Source of the DNA: Campylobacter ureolyticus ACS-301-V-Sch3b
GTDB taxonomy: Bacteria; Campylobacterota; Campylobacteria; Campylobacterales; Campylobacteraceae
Reading direction: 5' to 3'
Assembly (NCBI RefSeq): GCF_000413435.1
Contig: NZ_KE340326.1
Span: forward strand, 387,231 to 451,230
DNA: 64,000 nt
Part shown: positions 37,813 to 47,185 of the stretch, in pieces
How positions within the stretch are numbered: the stretch's first letter is position 1
Layout of the letters: each line of letters begins with the position of its first letter
Translations under genes and position numbers: made by a program
The notes under the pieces: model-generated
Databases searched by the model: none
What the model was told of the DNA's origin: nothing
The model's input: only the letters and a program-made list of their open reading frames with translations

Positions 37813-38608
37813 GCCTTAAAAATTTAATAAGCTTTTCAAAACTTTGTATTTGATCTGTAAATTCTTGCGTATCTAAAGAGGTAATTTTTTTAAATAAATT
37901 TGGCTCTAAAGAGTCAATTTTATTATCTAGAATGATTAAAATCTCATCTTTATAAAGTAAAATATCAGCTTTTTTATCACCAACCAAGCTTTCAAGTCTT
38001 TCTATAAAAACAGGATTTAAAATATAAAAAGCTTTTGTCAAATCAGAGCTAAAAACTTTGAAATTTTGGCTAAATTTAACACTATCAAGCTTTATTTCTT
38101 TTAAGTTTTTAGCTGAAATTATCCCTAAATTTGTTATTAAAACTTTAGAATCAAACTCTTTTTTAAGTCTTGCGTTAAAAATTTTACCTTTAAATTTCAC
38201 TGCTCCAAACCAAAGCTCTCCATCGCAAATTTTAAACCAAACACCGCTTAAAATCCCGCTAAACTCATCATTTGTTATTAAAAAACCACTCTTTGGTTTT
38301 GAAAAGTTTAAAACGGCTTTTTTTAATTTTCGCGAATTTCTTGAAAATTTTATATCTTTTATGCCAATAGCTTTAAAAATAGTTTCGTTAAGCTCTTTTA
38401 TAAAAGAATTTTTAATGCCAAATTTAAGACTTAAAATAACAAAAATGTAGATAAAAAATAAAAATAAAAGCGGCGTTACTCTTGAGCTTATCGTAGGATT
38501 TTCAACAAGCTTAAAAACGCCAAATAAAAAAACTAAGCTAAAACTCCCACCAGTTATAAAAAGCTTATTTAATAACTTTTTTCTTTTGTTTTCAAGCTCA
38601 TTTATCAT
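37805..38608 (-). CDS. DUF3137 membrane protein, isolated paralogue
   Basis: A 267-residue protein with two N-terminal membrane segments (about 18-36 and 43-62) and a soluble C-terminal domain. It shares with three genes at 43624-46505 the NELENKRKKLL-type start, the FSSDLTKAFYILNPVFIERL segment (split near residues 190-210) and DSLEPNL near the end. It is the shortest and most diverged of the four. The urease cluster lies between it and the others. It overlaps the end of patB by eight bases on the opposite strand. Function unknown. Confidence 0.7.
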   Translation of the reverse strand: MINELENKRKKLLNKLFITGGSFSLVFLFGVFKLVENPTISSRVTPLLFLFFIYIFVILSLKFGIKNSFIKELNETIFKAIGIKDIKFSRNSRKLKKAVLNFSKPKSGFLITNDEFSGILSGVWFKICDGELWFGAVKFKGKIFNARLKKEFDSKVLITNLGIISAKNLKEIKLDSVKFSQNFKVFSSDLTKAFYILNPVFIERLESLVGDKKADILLYKDEILIILDNKIDSLEPNLFKKITSLDTQEFTDQIQSFEKLIKFLRLS

Positions 38609-38670
38609 CTTTTATAAAATCCGTTTCTAAAACTTAAATTTTTCTTTGTTATCATATTTTTAGTTTTTAA

Positions 38671-38676
38671 ATTATA
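38671..38676 (-). promoter_or_regulatory. -10 box for the isolated DUF3137 gene
   Basis: A perfect TATAAT on the minus strand just after the ureH stop codon and 63 bases before the DUF3137 start. It suggests that this gene is not simply read through from the urease operon. Confidence 0.45.
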
Positions 38677-38677
38677 A

Positions 38678-39415
38678 CTATTTAGAGTAATTATTTATTT
38701 GTTCTTTTACTTTGTCTAACTCTTTTAATGCTTTAAATTCGCTATTGCAAAGCACTCTAAAAACTAAAATTTCATCATTAATACGCGAACTTGTCATAAT
38801 AAAATCATCACTTATAATATCATCAAATTTAGGCGTTTTAAAGCCGTAAATTAACATAAAAAAGTTAAATTTAAACTCTTTATAAAGTCCAAAACTTTTA
38901 ACTTTATCATCTAAAATTGTCTTATCACTAAAAATTAGCTTATCATCAACAAAAAAGTTATTTGCTAAAAAAAGTTTATTAAATTTAAAATCATCGCCGC
39001 TTTTACTATATCCACTACTTACGCCATCAATGTAAATAAGCTTTGAGTTTTTTTTCAAATAAAAATCCATAATTTGCTTAAATTTAGCATTTTCATACGC
39101 GATTAGGCTTAAATTATCATAGTCTAAAAAGGCATTTTTGCCTAAAATTATTTTAGAGCTAAAAACAGAGTATTTATCATCTTGGGCTTTAAAGACTTTT
39201 TGATTTGATTGGGGCAAGATATTTATTTTTACATCATTTTCAAGGATAATTTTTTGGTTGTATGTTTCACCACTTATGAGTCCACCACCCAAAGTTACAA
39301 GATATATAAACTCATCATCTAAAATTCGGCTTGCTTTCATGCAGCCTTTGTTTTTATACTCTTTTAAAACAGTTTTATCGCCTTTTTTAGCAAAAACTAA
39401 ACTTAAATCATTCAT
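38678..39415 (-). CDS. ureH: urease accessory protein UreH (UreD family)
   Basis: Helps deliver nickel into the urease active site as part of the UreD/H-UreF-UreG complex. It has 245 residues, diverged but with family-like [18 protein letters not shown] near residue 33 (split), then KVFKAQDD and a C-terminal region of UreD type. It overlaps ureG by four bases. It is last in the order ureA-B-C-E-F-G-H, as in Helicobacter, where the UreD homologue is called UreH. Confidence 0.88.
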   Translation of the reverse strand: MNDLSLVFAKKGDKTVLKEYKNKGCMKASRILDDEFIYLVTLGGGLISGETYNQKIILENDVKINILPQSNQKVFKAQDDKYSVFSSKIILGKNAFLDYDNLSLIAYENAKFKQIMDFYLKKNSKLIYIDGVSSGYSKSGDDFKFNKLFLANNFFVDDKLIFSDKTILDDKVKSFGLYKEFKFNFFMLIYGFKTPKFDDIISDDFIMTSSRINDEILVFRVLCNSEFKALKELDKVKEQINNYSK

Positions 39416-40029
39416 CTTAAATCTTCAAATAAACACTCTTTTTTAATCCAATTAATAACATCACTTAAGCCTTCATCTTTTTTTAAATTTGTAAAGAAAA
39501 ATGGCTTATTTCCTCTAAAATTTAAAGTGTCACTTCTCATTACATCTAAATTTGCTCCAACAAATGGCGCAAGATCTGTTTTATTTATAACAAATAAATC
39601 TGATTTTATCATACCAGCACCAGCTTTTCTAGGGATTTTTTCACCTTGCGCAACGTCTATTATATAAATACTAAAATCAACTAAATCAGGACTAAAAGTT
39701 GCAGCTAAATTATCACCACCACTTTCTAGAAAAATAAGATCTAAATTTGGAAATTTTTGATTTAACTCCTCAATTGCTGAGTAATTCATCGATGCGTCTT
39801 CTCTAATTGCAGTATGAGGGCATCCACCTGTTTCAACGCCAATTATTCTACTTTCATCTAAAACACTATTTTTAGCTAAAAATTTAGCATCTTCTTTTGT
39901 GTAAATATCGTTTGTTATAACACCTATTTCATAAGTTTTACTTAAAACTCTACTAAGTCTTTCAACAAGCAGTGTTTTTCCTGCTCCAACAGGACCACCA
40001 ACACCTATAATTACAGGTTTTTTCATCAT
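39412..40029 (-). CDS. ureG: urease accessory GTPase UreG
   Basis: A GTPase that supplies energy and nickel for urease maturation. The 205 residues begin with a P-loop [13 protein letters not shown]. They contain the metal-binding [17 protein letters not shown] (Cys-Pro-His) near residue 67, and then [13 protein letters not shown] and [11 protein letters not shown] for guanine recognition. It is one of the best conserved proteins of the cluster. Confidence 0.96.
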   Translation of the reverse strand: MMKKPVIIGVGGPVGAGKTLLVERLSRVLSKTYEIGVITNDIYTKEDAKFLAKNSVLDESRIIGVETGGCPHTAIREDASMNYSAIEELNQKFPNLDLIFLESGGDNLAATFSPDLVDFSIYIIDVAQGEKIPRKAGAGMIKSDLFVINKTDLAPFVGANLDVMRSDTLNFRGNKPFFFTNLKKDEGLSDVINWIKKECLFEDLR

Positions 40030-40045
40030 TATTCCTTTTTAAAAA

Positions 40046-40714
40046 CTATGACATAAATAAACGAAAATTTAAGCTTTCATGCATTAAATTTCCAACTTCC
40101 AAAGCACAAAATCCAGCGCCCAAATACTCACTACCAAAACTGCTTAAATTTAAAGCGTTTTCATAAATTTCATTAACTAAAAAATAGCTATTTTTTAAAA
40201 TATTTTGTGTGTTTCTTTGTCCAAGAGGAATTGCTCTTGTGGCATTTGCGGCAAGATTTTTAATACTTGAAAAAATATAATTTTTTAAAACTTCTTTACT
40301 AAGTTCAAATTCTTTACAAAATAGTCCAAAAACTATGGCATTATGCCCATGGCATTTTTTTGATTTAATCAAATTTTGATAATCTAAAAGCAAATTAGAG
40401 TTAAAAATTTCTAATGTTTTAAGGGAGTTTTGAGCCATAAATTTATTTGCATTTTTAATTTCTAGGCTTTGCGAACTTGCATTTAAAATTTCATCTAAAT
40501 TTATAATATCAAAGCCATCGTATGTAAGACAAAAACCCAAAGCATCGTTATATAAAAAGCTTTTTTCTAAGTAAACCTCAAGCCATTTTAAAAAGCTTTT
40601 TTCATCATTTATCAAATTTAATCTTAGAAAACTCTCAAAGCCGAAGCTATGAGAGTATGCACCGTTTGGAAAAGCATTATCAAAAATTTGAGAAATTAAG
40701 AGAACTTTATCCAT
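40046..40714 (-). CDS. ureF: urease accessory protein UreF
   Basis: An all-helical protein that links UreH and UreG during nickel insertion and controls the GTPase. The 222 residues keep the family pattern FPNGAYSHSFGFE near residue 15, then GHNAIVFG near 120 and the helix ending NATRAIPLGQ. It lies 12 bases after ureE. Confidence 0.93.
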   Translation of the reverse strand: MDKVLLISQIFDNAFPNGAYSHSFGFESFLRLNLINDEKSFLKWLEVYLEKSFLYNDALGFCLTYDGFDIINLDEILNASSQSLEIKNANKFMAQNSLKTLEIFNSNLLLDYQNLIKSKKCHGHNAIVFGLFCKEFELSKEVLKNYIFSSIKNLAANATRAIPLGQRNTQNILKNSYFLVNEIYENALNLSSFGSEYLGAGFCALEVGNLMHESLNFRLFMS

Positions 40715-40726
40715 AATTTTACTTTT

Positions 40727-41164
40727 TTAATGACTGTGATTTGCATGCCTTAACGCTGTTTTTAAAACTCTTTTGGTCTTTTTAAAATCTACATTTTGGT
40801 TTTTTAAAAACTCTTCTATTAGGCTATCTGGCTCTATTATCATTAAATTTTCTTCAAAAATTGCTGGGGTGTGACGATTTCCAATATTATGAGCGATAAT
40901 TCCCATTTCTTTTAAATTTTTTGGGCTAATTTCTAAAACATCAGTTGGTAAAATTTTAACCGCTACAACACTATCATCTAAAATAGCCAATATATCGCCA
41001 TCTTTTAGCTCATCTTCAACATTTATTCCAATTTCAACGCCATTATTGCTTTTAACTCTTAAAATTTTTTTAACTCTATCGTCATTTGAAATATTTGCAA
41101 AATCAACTTTTTTATCTTTTAAATCAAAATTATCTAAATTTCTTAAAATTTTATTTACTATCAA
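40727..41164 (-). CDS. ureE: urease nickel metallochaperone UreE
   Basis: Binds nickel and passes it to UreG. The 145 residues show an N-terminal peptide-binding-like domain and a C-terminal metal-binding domain. GNRHTPAIFEE contains the conserved dimer-interface histidine near residue 97. The tail HANHSH is a short histidine-rich end, much shorter than in Klebsiella. Its start is nine bases after ureC. Confidence 0.94.
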   Translation of the reverse strand: MIVNKILRNLDNFDLKDKKVDFANISNDDRVKKILRVKSNNGVEIGINVEDELKDGDILAILDDSVVAVKILPTDVLEISPKNLKEMGIIAHNIGNRHTPAIFEENLMIIEPDSLIEEFLKNQNVDFKKTKRVLKTALRHANHSH

Positions 41165-41173
41165 TTTTTTCCC

Positions 41174-42889
41174 TTAAAATAAAAAATATCTTTGTGTCAT
41201 TGGCAATGTATCAAAAGGCTCTGTATATACAAACTCACCATCTACATAAACTTTATAAGTTTGAGGGTCAACGTTAATTTCTGGGGTTAAATTATTTAAT
41301 TTTAGGTCTTTTTTTAAGACATTATTACAGTTTGATACAGGCAAAATAATTTTTGATAAATTATATTTTTTACCGATATCAAGTTCATACGCACTTTTAC
41401 TTACAAAACTAAAACAAGTTTTGTGAACAGCCTCACCAATGGCACCAAACATATATCTAAACTCATTTGGTTGAGGAGTTGGGATGCTTGCGTTACTATC
41501 GCCCATTTGAGCTAAAACTATCATACCACCTTTTAATACCATTTTTGGTTTTACACCAAAAAATCTAGGATCCCAAATAACTAAATCAGCAAATTTGCCA
41601 ACCTCCACGCTTCCAACATATGAGCTTATACCAGTTGCAATAGCTGGGTTTATGGTGTATTTTGCAATATATCTTTTAATTCTTTCATTATCACAAAACT
41701 CACTATCTCCTTGCATAGTTCCTCTTTGAGCTTTCATTTTATGAGCACATTGCCAAGTTCTTAAAACCATCTCGCCAATTCGCCCCATTGCTTGAGAGTC
41801 ACTACTCATAATAGATATTACTCCCATATCATGGAGTGCGTCTTCTGCTCCTATTGTCTCAGCTCTAATTCTACTATCAGCAAAAGCAACATCTTCAGGA
41901 ACATTTTTATCTAAATGGTGACATACCATAAGCATATCAAGATGCTCTTCAATCGTATTTTTTGTAAAAGGCATAGTTGGGTTTGTACTTGCAGGAAGTA
42001 CATTTTTAAGACCAGCTAATTTTATAATATCTGGCGCATGTCCTCCACCTGCTCCTTCTGTGTGAAAAGTGTGAATGGTTCTGCCATCTATTGCTTTTAC
42101 AGTATCTTCCACAAAACCAAATTCGTTTAAAGTATCTGTATGAAGTCCAACGCTTACATCAAATTTTTGTGAAGCTTCTAGAGAAAAATTTAAAGCTGAT
42201 TTTGTAGCACCCCAATCTTCATGGACTTTAAGACCTGCTGCTCCAGCTAAAATTTGAGCCTCGTTTACACCTAAATTTGCACCACTTCCTTTTCCATAAA
42301 TTCCAATATTAATTGGTAAATTATCGATTCCTTGAAGCATTCTTTCTATATTAAAAGCTCCTGGAGTTACTGTTGTAGCTTTACTTCCATCAGCAGGACC
42401 AGTTCCACCACCAAATAAAGTTGTTACACCATTACAGAGTGCTTCTTTTACTTGATATGGATTTATAAGGTGTATGTGGGTATCAATTCCACCAGCTGTT
42501 AAGATTAACCCCTCAGCACTAATTACTTCTGTGCTAACTCCAACAATAAAATCAACATCATCCATTGTGCTATCGTTTCCACCATTTCCAATATAGGCAA
42601 TTTTGCCATCTTTTATGCCAATATCAGCTTTATAAATTCCTGTATAATCGATTATTAAAGCATTTGTGATAATTAAATCCACAACTTTTGGCTCCCCACG
42701 AAGCAAAATAGCGTTTTGTCCCATACCATCTCTTAGAGTTTTTCCACCACCAAATTTTGCCTCTTCTCCATAAGGAATTAAATTTTTTTCAACCTTTGCA
42801 AAAAGATTAGTATCTGCAAGTCTTACGCTATCGCCTGTTGTTATACCAAACATTGAGGCGTATCTTTTTCTTGAAATTTTAAAACTCAT
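41174..42889 (-). CDS. ureC: urease alpha subunit
   Basis: Catalytic subunit that hydrolyses urea to ammonia and carbamate at a two-nickel centre. All key residues are in place: H138 and H140 (DTHIHL), the carbamylated lysine K221 with H223 (LKVHEDWG), H250, H276, the flap cysteine C323 with H324 (VCHH), and D364. The length of 571 residues is standard. The alpha subunit gene is called ureB in Helicobacter; here I use the three-subunit naming because gamma and beta are separate. Confidence 0.98.
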   Translation of the reverse strand: MSFKISRKRYASMFGITTGDSVRLADTNLFAKVEKNLIPYGEEAKFGGGKTLRDGMGQNAILLRGEPKVVDLIITNALIIDYTGIYKADIGIKDGKIAYIGNGGNDSTMDDVDFIVGVSTEVISAEGLILTAGGIDTHIHLINPYQVKEALCNGVTTLFGGGTGPADGSKATTVTPGAFNIERMLQGIDNLPINIGIYGKGSGANLGVNEAQILAGAAGLKVHEDWGATKSALNFSLEASQKFDVSVGLHTDTLNEFGFVEDTVKAIDGRTIHTFHTEGAGGGHAPDIIKLAGLKNVLPASTNPTMPFTKNTIEEHLDMLMVCHHLDKNVPEDVAFADSRIRAETIGAEDALHDMGVISIMSSDSQAMGRIGEMVLRTWQCAHKMKAQRGTMQGDSEFCDNERIKRYIAKYTINPAIATGISSYVGSVEVGKFADLVIWDPRFFGVKPKMVLKGGMIVLAQMGDSNASIPTPQPNEFRYMFGAIGEAVHKTCFSFVSKSAYELDIGKKYNLSKIILPVSNCNNVLKKDLKLNNLTPEINVDPQTYKVYVDGEFVYTEPFDTLPMTQRYFLF

Positions 42890-42896
42890 TTTTTCC

Positions 42897-43211
42897 TCAC
42901 TTCTTATCTAAAAAACCATCAACTAGGTTGTTTAATCCATAAACTTCTCTTTTTCCACCAATGTCAATTAAACTAACTTCTTTTTCAACTCCTGGCTCAA
43001 ACCTAACAGCTGTGCCTGAAGCGATATCAAGCCTTTTTCCAAAAGATTTTTCTCTATCAAATTCTAAATATTCATTTACTTCAAAAAAGTGATAGTGAGA
43101 TCCAACTTGAATAGCCCTATCGCCTGTGTTTTTAACAACTAAAGTTATAGCATTTTTACCTTCATTGCAAGTAATATTACCATCTGCAAAAATATATTCA
43201 CCTATTTTCAA
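42897..43211 (-). CDS. ureB: urease beta subunit
   Basis: Small structural subunit, 104 residues, with the family's opening [12 protein letters not shown] and the segments [11 protein letters not shown] and [14 protein letters not shown]. Seven bases separate it from ureC. In Helicobacter this domain is fused to the gamma subunit; here it is independent, as in most bacteria. Confidence 0.97.
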   Translation of the reverse strand: MKIGEYIFADGNITCNEGKNAITLVVKNTGDRAIQVGSHYHFFEVNEYLEFDREKSFGKRLDIASGTAVRFEPGVEKEVSLIDIGGKREVYGLNNLVDGFLDKK

Positions 43212-43222
43212 AATTTATCCTT

Positions 43223-43525
43223 TTAAATAACTGGCCTATGAAGTGTTACAAGTTTTGTGCCATCATTAAAAGTAGCTTCAACCTGAACTTCTTGTATCAT
43301 TTCAGCTACACCATCCATTAAATCTTCACTTTTTAAAACTTCTCTTCCACTTTGCATTAATTCTACAACACTTTTACCCTCTCTTGCACCTTCAAGGATA
43401 AAATCACTTAATATTGCCATTGCTTCTGGGTAGTTTAGTTTTAGTCCTTTGTCTTTTCGCTTTCTAGCTACACATGCTGCGTAACTTATGAGCAGTTTTT
43501 CATGCTCTCTTGGAGTAAAAATCAT
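43223..43525 (-). CDS. ureA: urease gamma subunit
   Basis: Small structural subunit, 100 residues, with the typical [11 protein letters not shown] start, the [16 protein letters not shown] segment and the end [14 protein letters not shown]. It is the first gene of the urease operon, with AAAGGA before the ATG and a clear -10 box upstream. No ureI urea channel or nickel transporter gene lies in the cluster. Confidence 0.98.
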   Translation of the reverse strand: MIFTPREHEKLLISYAACVARKRKDKGLKLNYPEAMAILSDFILEGAREGKSVVELMQSGREVLKSEDLMDGVAEMIQEVQVEATFNDGTKLVTLHRPVI

Positions 43526-43553
43526 ATTTGTCCTTTAAAAAATGTGATTAAAA

Positions 43554-43573
43554 AATAATATCAGCTTATTATA
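43554..43573 (-). promoter_or_regulatory. urease promoter with overlapping inverted repeat
   Basis: The minus strand has a perfect TATAAT at 43568-43573, preceded by TG one base upstream, placing transcription start about 36 bases before ureA. ATAATA (43555-43560) and TATTAT (43567-43572) form a six-base inverted repeat across the -10 box and start point, where a nickel- or iron-responsive repressor could sit. The spacing does not match the known NikR site, so the regulator is not assigned. Confidence 0.5.
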
Positions 43574-43623
43574 TCACAAATAAAATAAAAAGCTAGTTTT
43601 GTATAAGCTTTATTAAATATATA

Positions 43624-44619
43624 TCAAAATTTAAATATATTTTTATTCAAAGATAAAATTTCGACTATTTGCAGAATTGTGTTTAAGTCGTTTAGTATTT
43701 TTTTAGCTGGATTTTTTGTGATGAGATTTTCATCTAAATTTGGTTCAAAATTATCTTTATTAGTATCTATTGTAATATAAATTTTAGTTTCCAAAAAGCT
43801 TAAATTTAAAGGAACATTAAAACGATTTTTAATTTTTATTATACTTTCCATTAACGCAGGACTTAAAATATACATTGCATTTATAATATCATCAGTATAA
43901 ATTTTAAAGTTTTTATTAAATTCATAATTATCAGTTAATACTTTTTTAAGTTTTATGCTTGACTTTGGTTTTCTGTTTGACATTATAAAAGTTTTTGAAG
44001 TTATTGTTTTATTAAAATCAGCCACGAAAAAAAGTCCTGTATATTTATGAAGCCTCCAATCTTCATAGCGAAAATTTTTAGAATAAAACAAATAACTTAA
44101 ACTATAATAAAACATAGAAATTCTACCTTCAACTTCTGGTGGTTCTATATAATCTTGCAAAATAATATCACTAAATTTAAACTTAACTCCATTGATTTCA
44201 CCACTTATTAAATCATTTCCACCCTCATCATTAAACATCGGAAAAAGCCCACAATGTTCAATAATATCAGCTTTAATATGTCTTTTCATCTCATATTTAA
44301 AACCTTTTTTTTCGATAAAAGGCTTAAGATAAAATTCTTTAAAATTTTGTCTAAATTTAAGTGAAATAAGTCTTTTATAGCTTTTGCAATATCTTAAATA
44401 TGTTAAAATTAAAATTATAAAAAATATAAAAATTATCATAAATTTTGAAAAATATGAAATTTTATACCAATCTTTAAAGGTAAAAAACATAACCGAACTT
44501 ACAAAAGTAAGGTAAGTTGCACCAACTATACAAAAGGTTATAAAAAATAGATAAAATCTAGTAATAAGTCTTTTTTTAAGTATATTTTTTCGCTCTTTTT
44601 CTAGTTCTATTAATTTCAT
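43624..44619 (-). CDS. DUF3137 membrane protein, copy 3 of the lemA array
   Basis: A 331-residue protein with two N-terminal membrane segments (about 22-45 and 58-78) and a large soluble domain. Shared with its neighbours are the EKERKNI-type start, a GGNDLISGEI segment near 130, FFVADFNKTITSKTF near 205, and DNFEPNLDEN near the end. It is the last gene of the array, overlapping the preceding copy by four bases. The urease promoter lies just downstream. Function unknown. Confidence 0.75.
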   Translation of the reverse strand: MKLIELEKERKNILKKRLITRFYLFFITFCIVGATYLTFVSSVMFFTFKDWYKISYFSKFMIIFIFFIILILTYLRYCKSYKRLISLKFRQNFKEFYLKPFIEKKGFKYEMKRHIKADIIEHCGLFPMFNDEGGNDLISGEINGVKFKFSDIILQDYIEPPEVEGRISMFYYSLSYLFYSKNFRYEDWRLHKYTGLFFVADFNKTITSKTFIMSNRKPKSSIKLKKVLTDNYEFNKNFKIYTDDIINAMYILSPALMESIIKIKNRFNVPLNLSFLETKIYITIDTNKDNFEPNLDENLITKNPAKKILNDLNTILQIVEILSLNKNIFKF

Positions 44620-45608
44620 AAATTATCCAAATTTGCCCATAAATTTTTATCAAGTGCTAAGACCTTAACAATACCAAAAAGTGCGTTTAAATCATCTAAA
44701 ATAACTTTTGCCGGGTCTTGCTTTACAATGGGCTTGTTAATATCAGCCTCAAAACTATCAAAGCCTTTGTTTATGGCGATATAAATTTTAGTTTTTATGA
44801 AGCTAATATTAATTTCACAATTAAAAATATTTTGCAAATTTAAAACTCTTTCCATAAATGCTGGAGTTAAAAGATAAAATGCGTTTTGAATGTCATCGCT
44901 AAAGACTTTGAATTTATCGTTAAATTTTGGATTATCAAGGGTTATTAGACTAAGCCCTTTTTTATCTCTTGGAGCGTGATGAGACATAATAAAAGTATTT
45001 GATTTGATGTTTTTATTAAAGTCAGCAATAAACAAAATGCCTGTAAAAAGGTGAGCTTTATCTCTTTCATAGCGGTAAGAAAAATAATTTATCAAAAAAT
45101 TAATTGCCCAAAGGCGCATGTCATTCTCAAAAGTAATATCTTTTTTCTTTTCTAAAATCAAATCACTAAAACTAAATCTAATATCTTCTATTTCTCCCGT
45201 TATCATATCATTTCCTCTTTGGTGAGTAAATGGTTTAAAAAGCCTACTTCTAACAATATCTGTAGCATTGATATAAGCATTCATTTTATAATTTATATTT
45301 TTATTTTTTAGATATGGAAAAAGGTATTTTTCTTTATATAAACTTCTAAAAACTCTTGCTCTTTTATCCATTAAATTTGAATATTCTCTTTTAAATCCAT
45401 AAATTAAAAATATTAAAAATGGGATAAGTATAAATAATTTAGTTATAAAATTTAGTCTTGTAAGGTCTAAAAACTGAGTTAAAACTATCAAAAATGCAAA
45501 AGATAAAACAAAAAATACCTTTAAAAATGCATAAATTTGAAGCATAAAAAACTTCGAAACTACTTTTTTTCGCTCTCTTTCAAGTTCATTTAGAGTTATG
45601 ATTTTCAC
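44616..45608 (-). CDS. DUF3137 membrane protein, copy 2 of the lemA array
   Basis: A 330-residue close paralogue of copy 3, with the same two membrane segments and the segments RGNDMITGEI, FIADFNKNIKSNTF and DSFEADINKP. It has the FSDDIQNAFYLLTPAFMERVL block that marks all four copies. Its start lies three bases after the stop of copy 1. The high similarity between copies 2 and 3 suggests a recent tandem duplication. Confidence 0.75.
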   Translation of the reverse strand: MKIITLNELERERKKVVSKFFMLQIYAFLKVFFVLSFAFLIVLTQFLDLTRLNFITKLFILIPFLIFLIYGFKREYSNLMDKRARVFRSLYKEKYLFPYLKNKNINYKMNAYINATDIVRSRLFKPFTHQRGNDMITGEIEDIRFSFSDLILEKKKDITFENDMRLWAINFLINYFSYRYERDKAHLFTGILFIADFNKNIKSNTFIMSHHAPRDKKGLSLITLDNPKFNDKFKVFSDDIQNAFYLLTPAFMERVLNLQNIFNCEINISFIKTKIYIAINKGFDSFEADINKPIVKQDPAKVILDDLNALFGIVKVLALDKNLWANLDNL

Positions 45609-45611
45609 TAT

Positions 45612-46505
45612 TTATCCTCTTGTCCAAATTCTGTTATTTAAATTTAGCTCCTGTACTAAATTTAAAATCTCTAAAATATCTTTTTCATAAATTTCTAAAA
45701 TTGAATTTTTACCGATTAAAGAGTTATGAAGTTTTGGCTCAAAACTATCATAATTAAACTCCAAATAAATATAAATTTTACTATCCAAAAAGGCAAAATT
45801 AAGCTCTTTTTTAAAATAGTTTTTAATTTTTAAAACTCTTTCCATAAAATTTGGCGTTAAAATATATCTTGCATTTATTTGATCATTTGTAAATGTTTTA
45901 AAACTTTTTTCAAACTCCACATCATCCATATATGCTCTATTGCCAAATCTTTTTAAAAATGCAGTTTTATTTGATAAAACATAGGTTTTAGAAGTAAAAG
46001 TTTTATTAAAATCGGCTATAAAAAATATCCCTTTAAATATAGTTTCATAGCGAACTGTTTCATTTCCTTTTTCATCATAGGTTATAATCTCCTCTTGTAA
46101 AAACAGATCACTTAATTTTATATTTACACCTTTAAATTTACCCTCTATCAAGTCATTTCCACTATATAAATCAGCAATTTTATAAATATTTGGATAGTAA
46201 AACTCTTTTTTATCTATAAATTCATTTGGAAAATAGTTCAAATTTGGGCTAATTTTAGTGATAATCTCTCTTAAAAGTTTGTTTTTAAACTCGTAATTAA
46301 AATTTTTTACAGCAAAATTTCTATATGTTTGATACAAAAAAATAGCGCAAAAGCTAGGAATAAAAAGTGAAAATAAAAAATCATCTGATGAAAAATAAAG
46401 ATAGGTAAAAGCTAAAACAGCCAAACCACTTAAAAACAAAAGTACCATTTTAAGGTCGCTTAAAATGGCTAATCTCTTATTTTCAAGGTTTTTTATATCA
46501 TTCAT
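45612..46505 (-). CDS. DUF3137 membrane protein, copy 1 of the lemA array
   Basis: A 297-residue protein with two membrane segments (about 18-35 and 42-60), the segments SGNDLIEGKF, FIADFNKTFTSKTY and DSFEPKLHN, and the block FTNDQINARYILTPNFMERVL (split). It starts six bases after lemA. DUF3137 genes are often found beside lemA, so a common membrane-linked role is likely; what it is remains unknown. Confidence 0.78.
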   Translation of the reverse strand: MNDIKNLENKRLAILSDLKMVLLFLSGLAVLAFTYLYFSSDDFLFSLFIPSFCAIFLYQTYRNFAVKNFNYEFKNKLLREIITKISPNLNYFPNEFIDKKEFYYPNIYKIADLYSGNDLIEGKFKGVNIKLSDLFLQEEIITYDEKGNETVRYETIFKGIFFIADFNKTFTSKTYVLSNKTAFLKRFGNRAYMDDVEFEKSFKTFTNDQINARYILTPNFMERVLKIKNYFKKELNFAFLDSKIYIYLEFNYDSFEPKLHNSLIGKNSILEIYEKDILEILNLVQELNLNNRIWTRG

Positions 46506-46511
46506 TTACTG

Positions 46512-47078
46512 TTATTTTTTGAAAAGCTCACTAACATTTGGACTTGTTTGTTCATCTTTTTCAATTTCAAAAAATGCATCTTTTTTAAATTTAAAGAAAT
46601 TTGCGATGATATTACTTGGAAACATCTCAATTGTGTTATTATAAACCATTACACTTGAGTTGTATGCTCTTCTTGCAGCTGAAATTTGCTCTTCAATCTC
46701 AATTAAAGTAGCTTGTAAATGCATAACATTTTCATTTGCTTTTAAATCTGGATAAGCTTCAATCGCAACTTGAATATTTCCTAAAAGTTTTGAAATTTGA
46801 GAATTCAGATCAAAAGTTTCTTTGTTATCATGTGAGTTTATCGCCCTACTTCTAAGTTCAGTAACCTTAGTTAAAACTTCTCTTTCATGTGTTAAATACT
46901 CTTTTACAGTTGAAACTAAATTTGGTATAAGATCATATCTTTTTTTAAGCTGAGTAAATACACCTGCGCGGATATTTTTAACTTGATTTCTTTTGGCTAT
47001 CAAGTCGTTATAAACACTAATTAACCAAAAAAGTAAAACAACTAAAATCGCTACAAATATCAAAGTCCCATTCATCAT
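46512..47078 (-). CDS. lemA: LemA family protein
   Basis: A 188-residue protein with one N-terminal membrane segment (about 5-23) and a long helical domain, with family motifs YNDLIAKRNQVKN, KKRYDLIPNLV near residue 50 and a late ARRAYN segment. LemA proteins are widespread membrane-anchored helical-bundle proteins without a settled function. A second ATG one codon on is an alternative start. It heads the DUF3137 array, and a perfect inverted repeat lies in its leader. Confidence 0.92.
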   Translation of the reverse strand: MMNGTLIFVAILVVLLFWLISVYNDLIAKRNQVKNIRAGVFTQLKKRYDLIPNLVSTVKEYLTHEREVLTKVTELRSRAINSHDNKETFDLNSQISKLLGNIQVAIEAYPDLKANENVMHLQATLIEIEEQISAARRAYNSSVMVYNNTIEMFPSNIIANFFKFKKDAFFEIEKDEQTSPNVSELFKK

Positions 47079-47084
47079 AAATCC

Positions 47085-47111
47085 TTTGTAAAATTTAATA
47101 TATTTTACAAA
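47085..47111. promoter_or_regulatory. 27-bp inverted repeat in the lemA leader
   Basis: TTTGTAAAAT (47085-47094) and ATTTTACAAA (47102-47111) are perfect inverted copies with a seven-base spacer. The proximal arm touches the AAAGGA ribosome binding site of lemA, so it could be an operator or an RNA hairpin limiting translation. Confidence 0.5.
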
Positions 47112-47142
47112 AAATTCACTTTATTACATATAAAAATACAAT

Positions 47143-47172
47143 AAACTTAGCCCACTGTTTTGGACTAAGTTT
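47143..47172 (-). terminator. hairpin near the 3' end of the lemA-typA gap
   Basis: AAACTTAG (47143-47150) pairs with CTAAGTTT (47165-47172), with an inner CC/GG pair. It lies just after typA on the minus strand, followed by TATTGTATTTTT, and probably ends the typA transcript. Confidence 0.55.
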
Positions 47173-47185
47173 TTAAAAATGAAAT

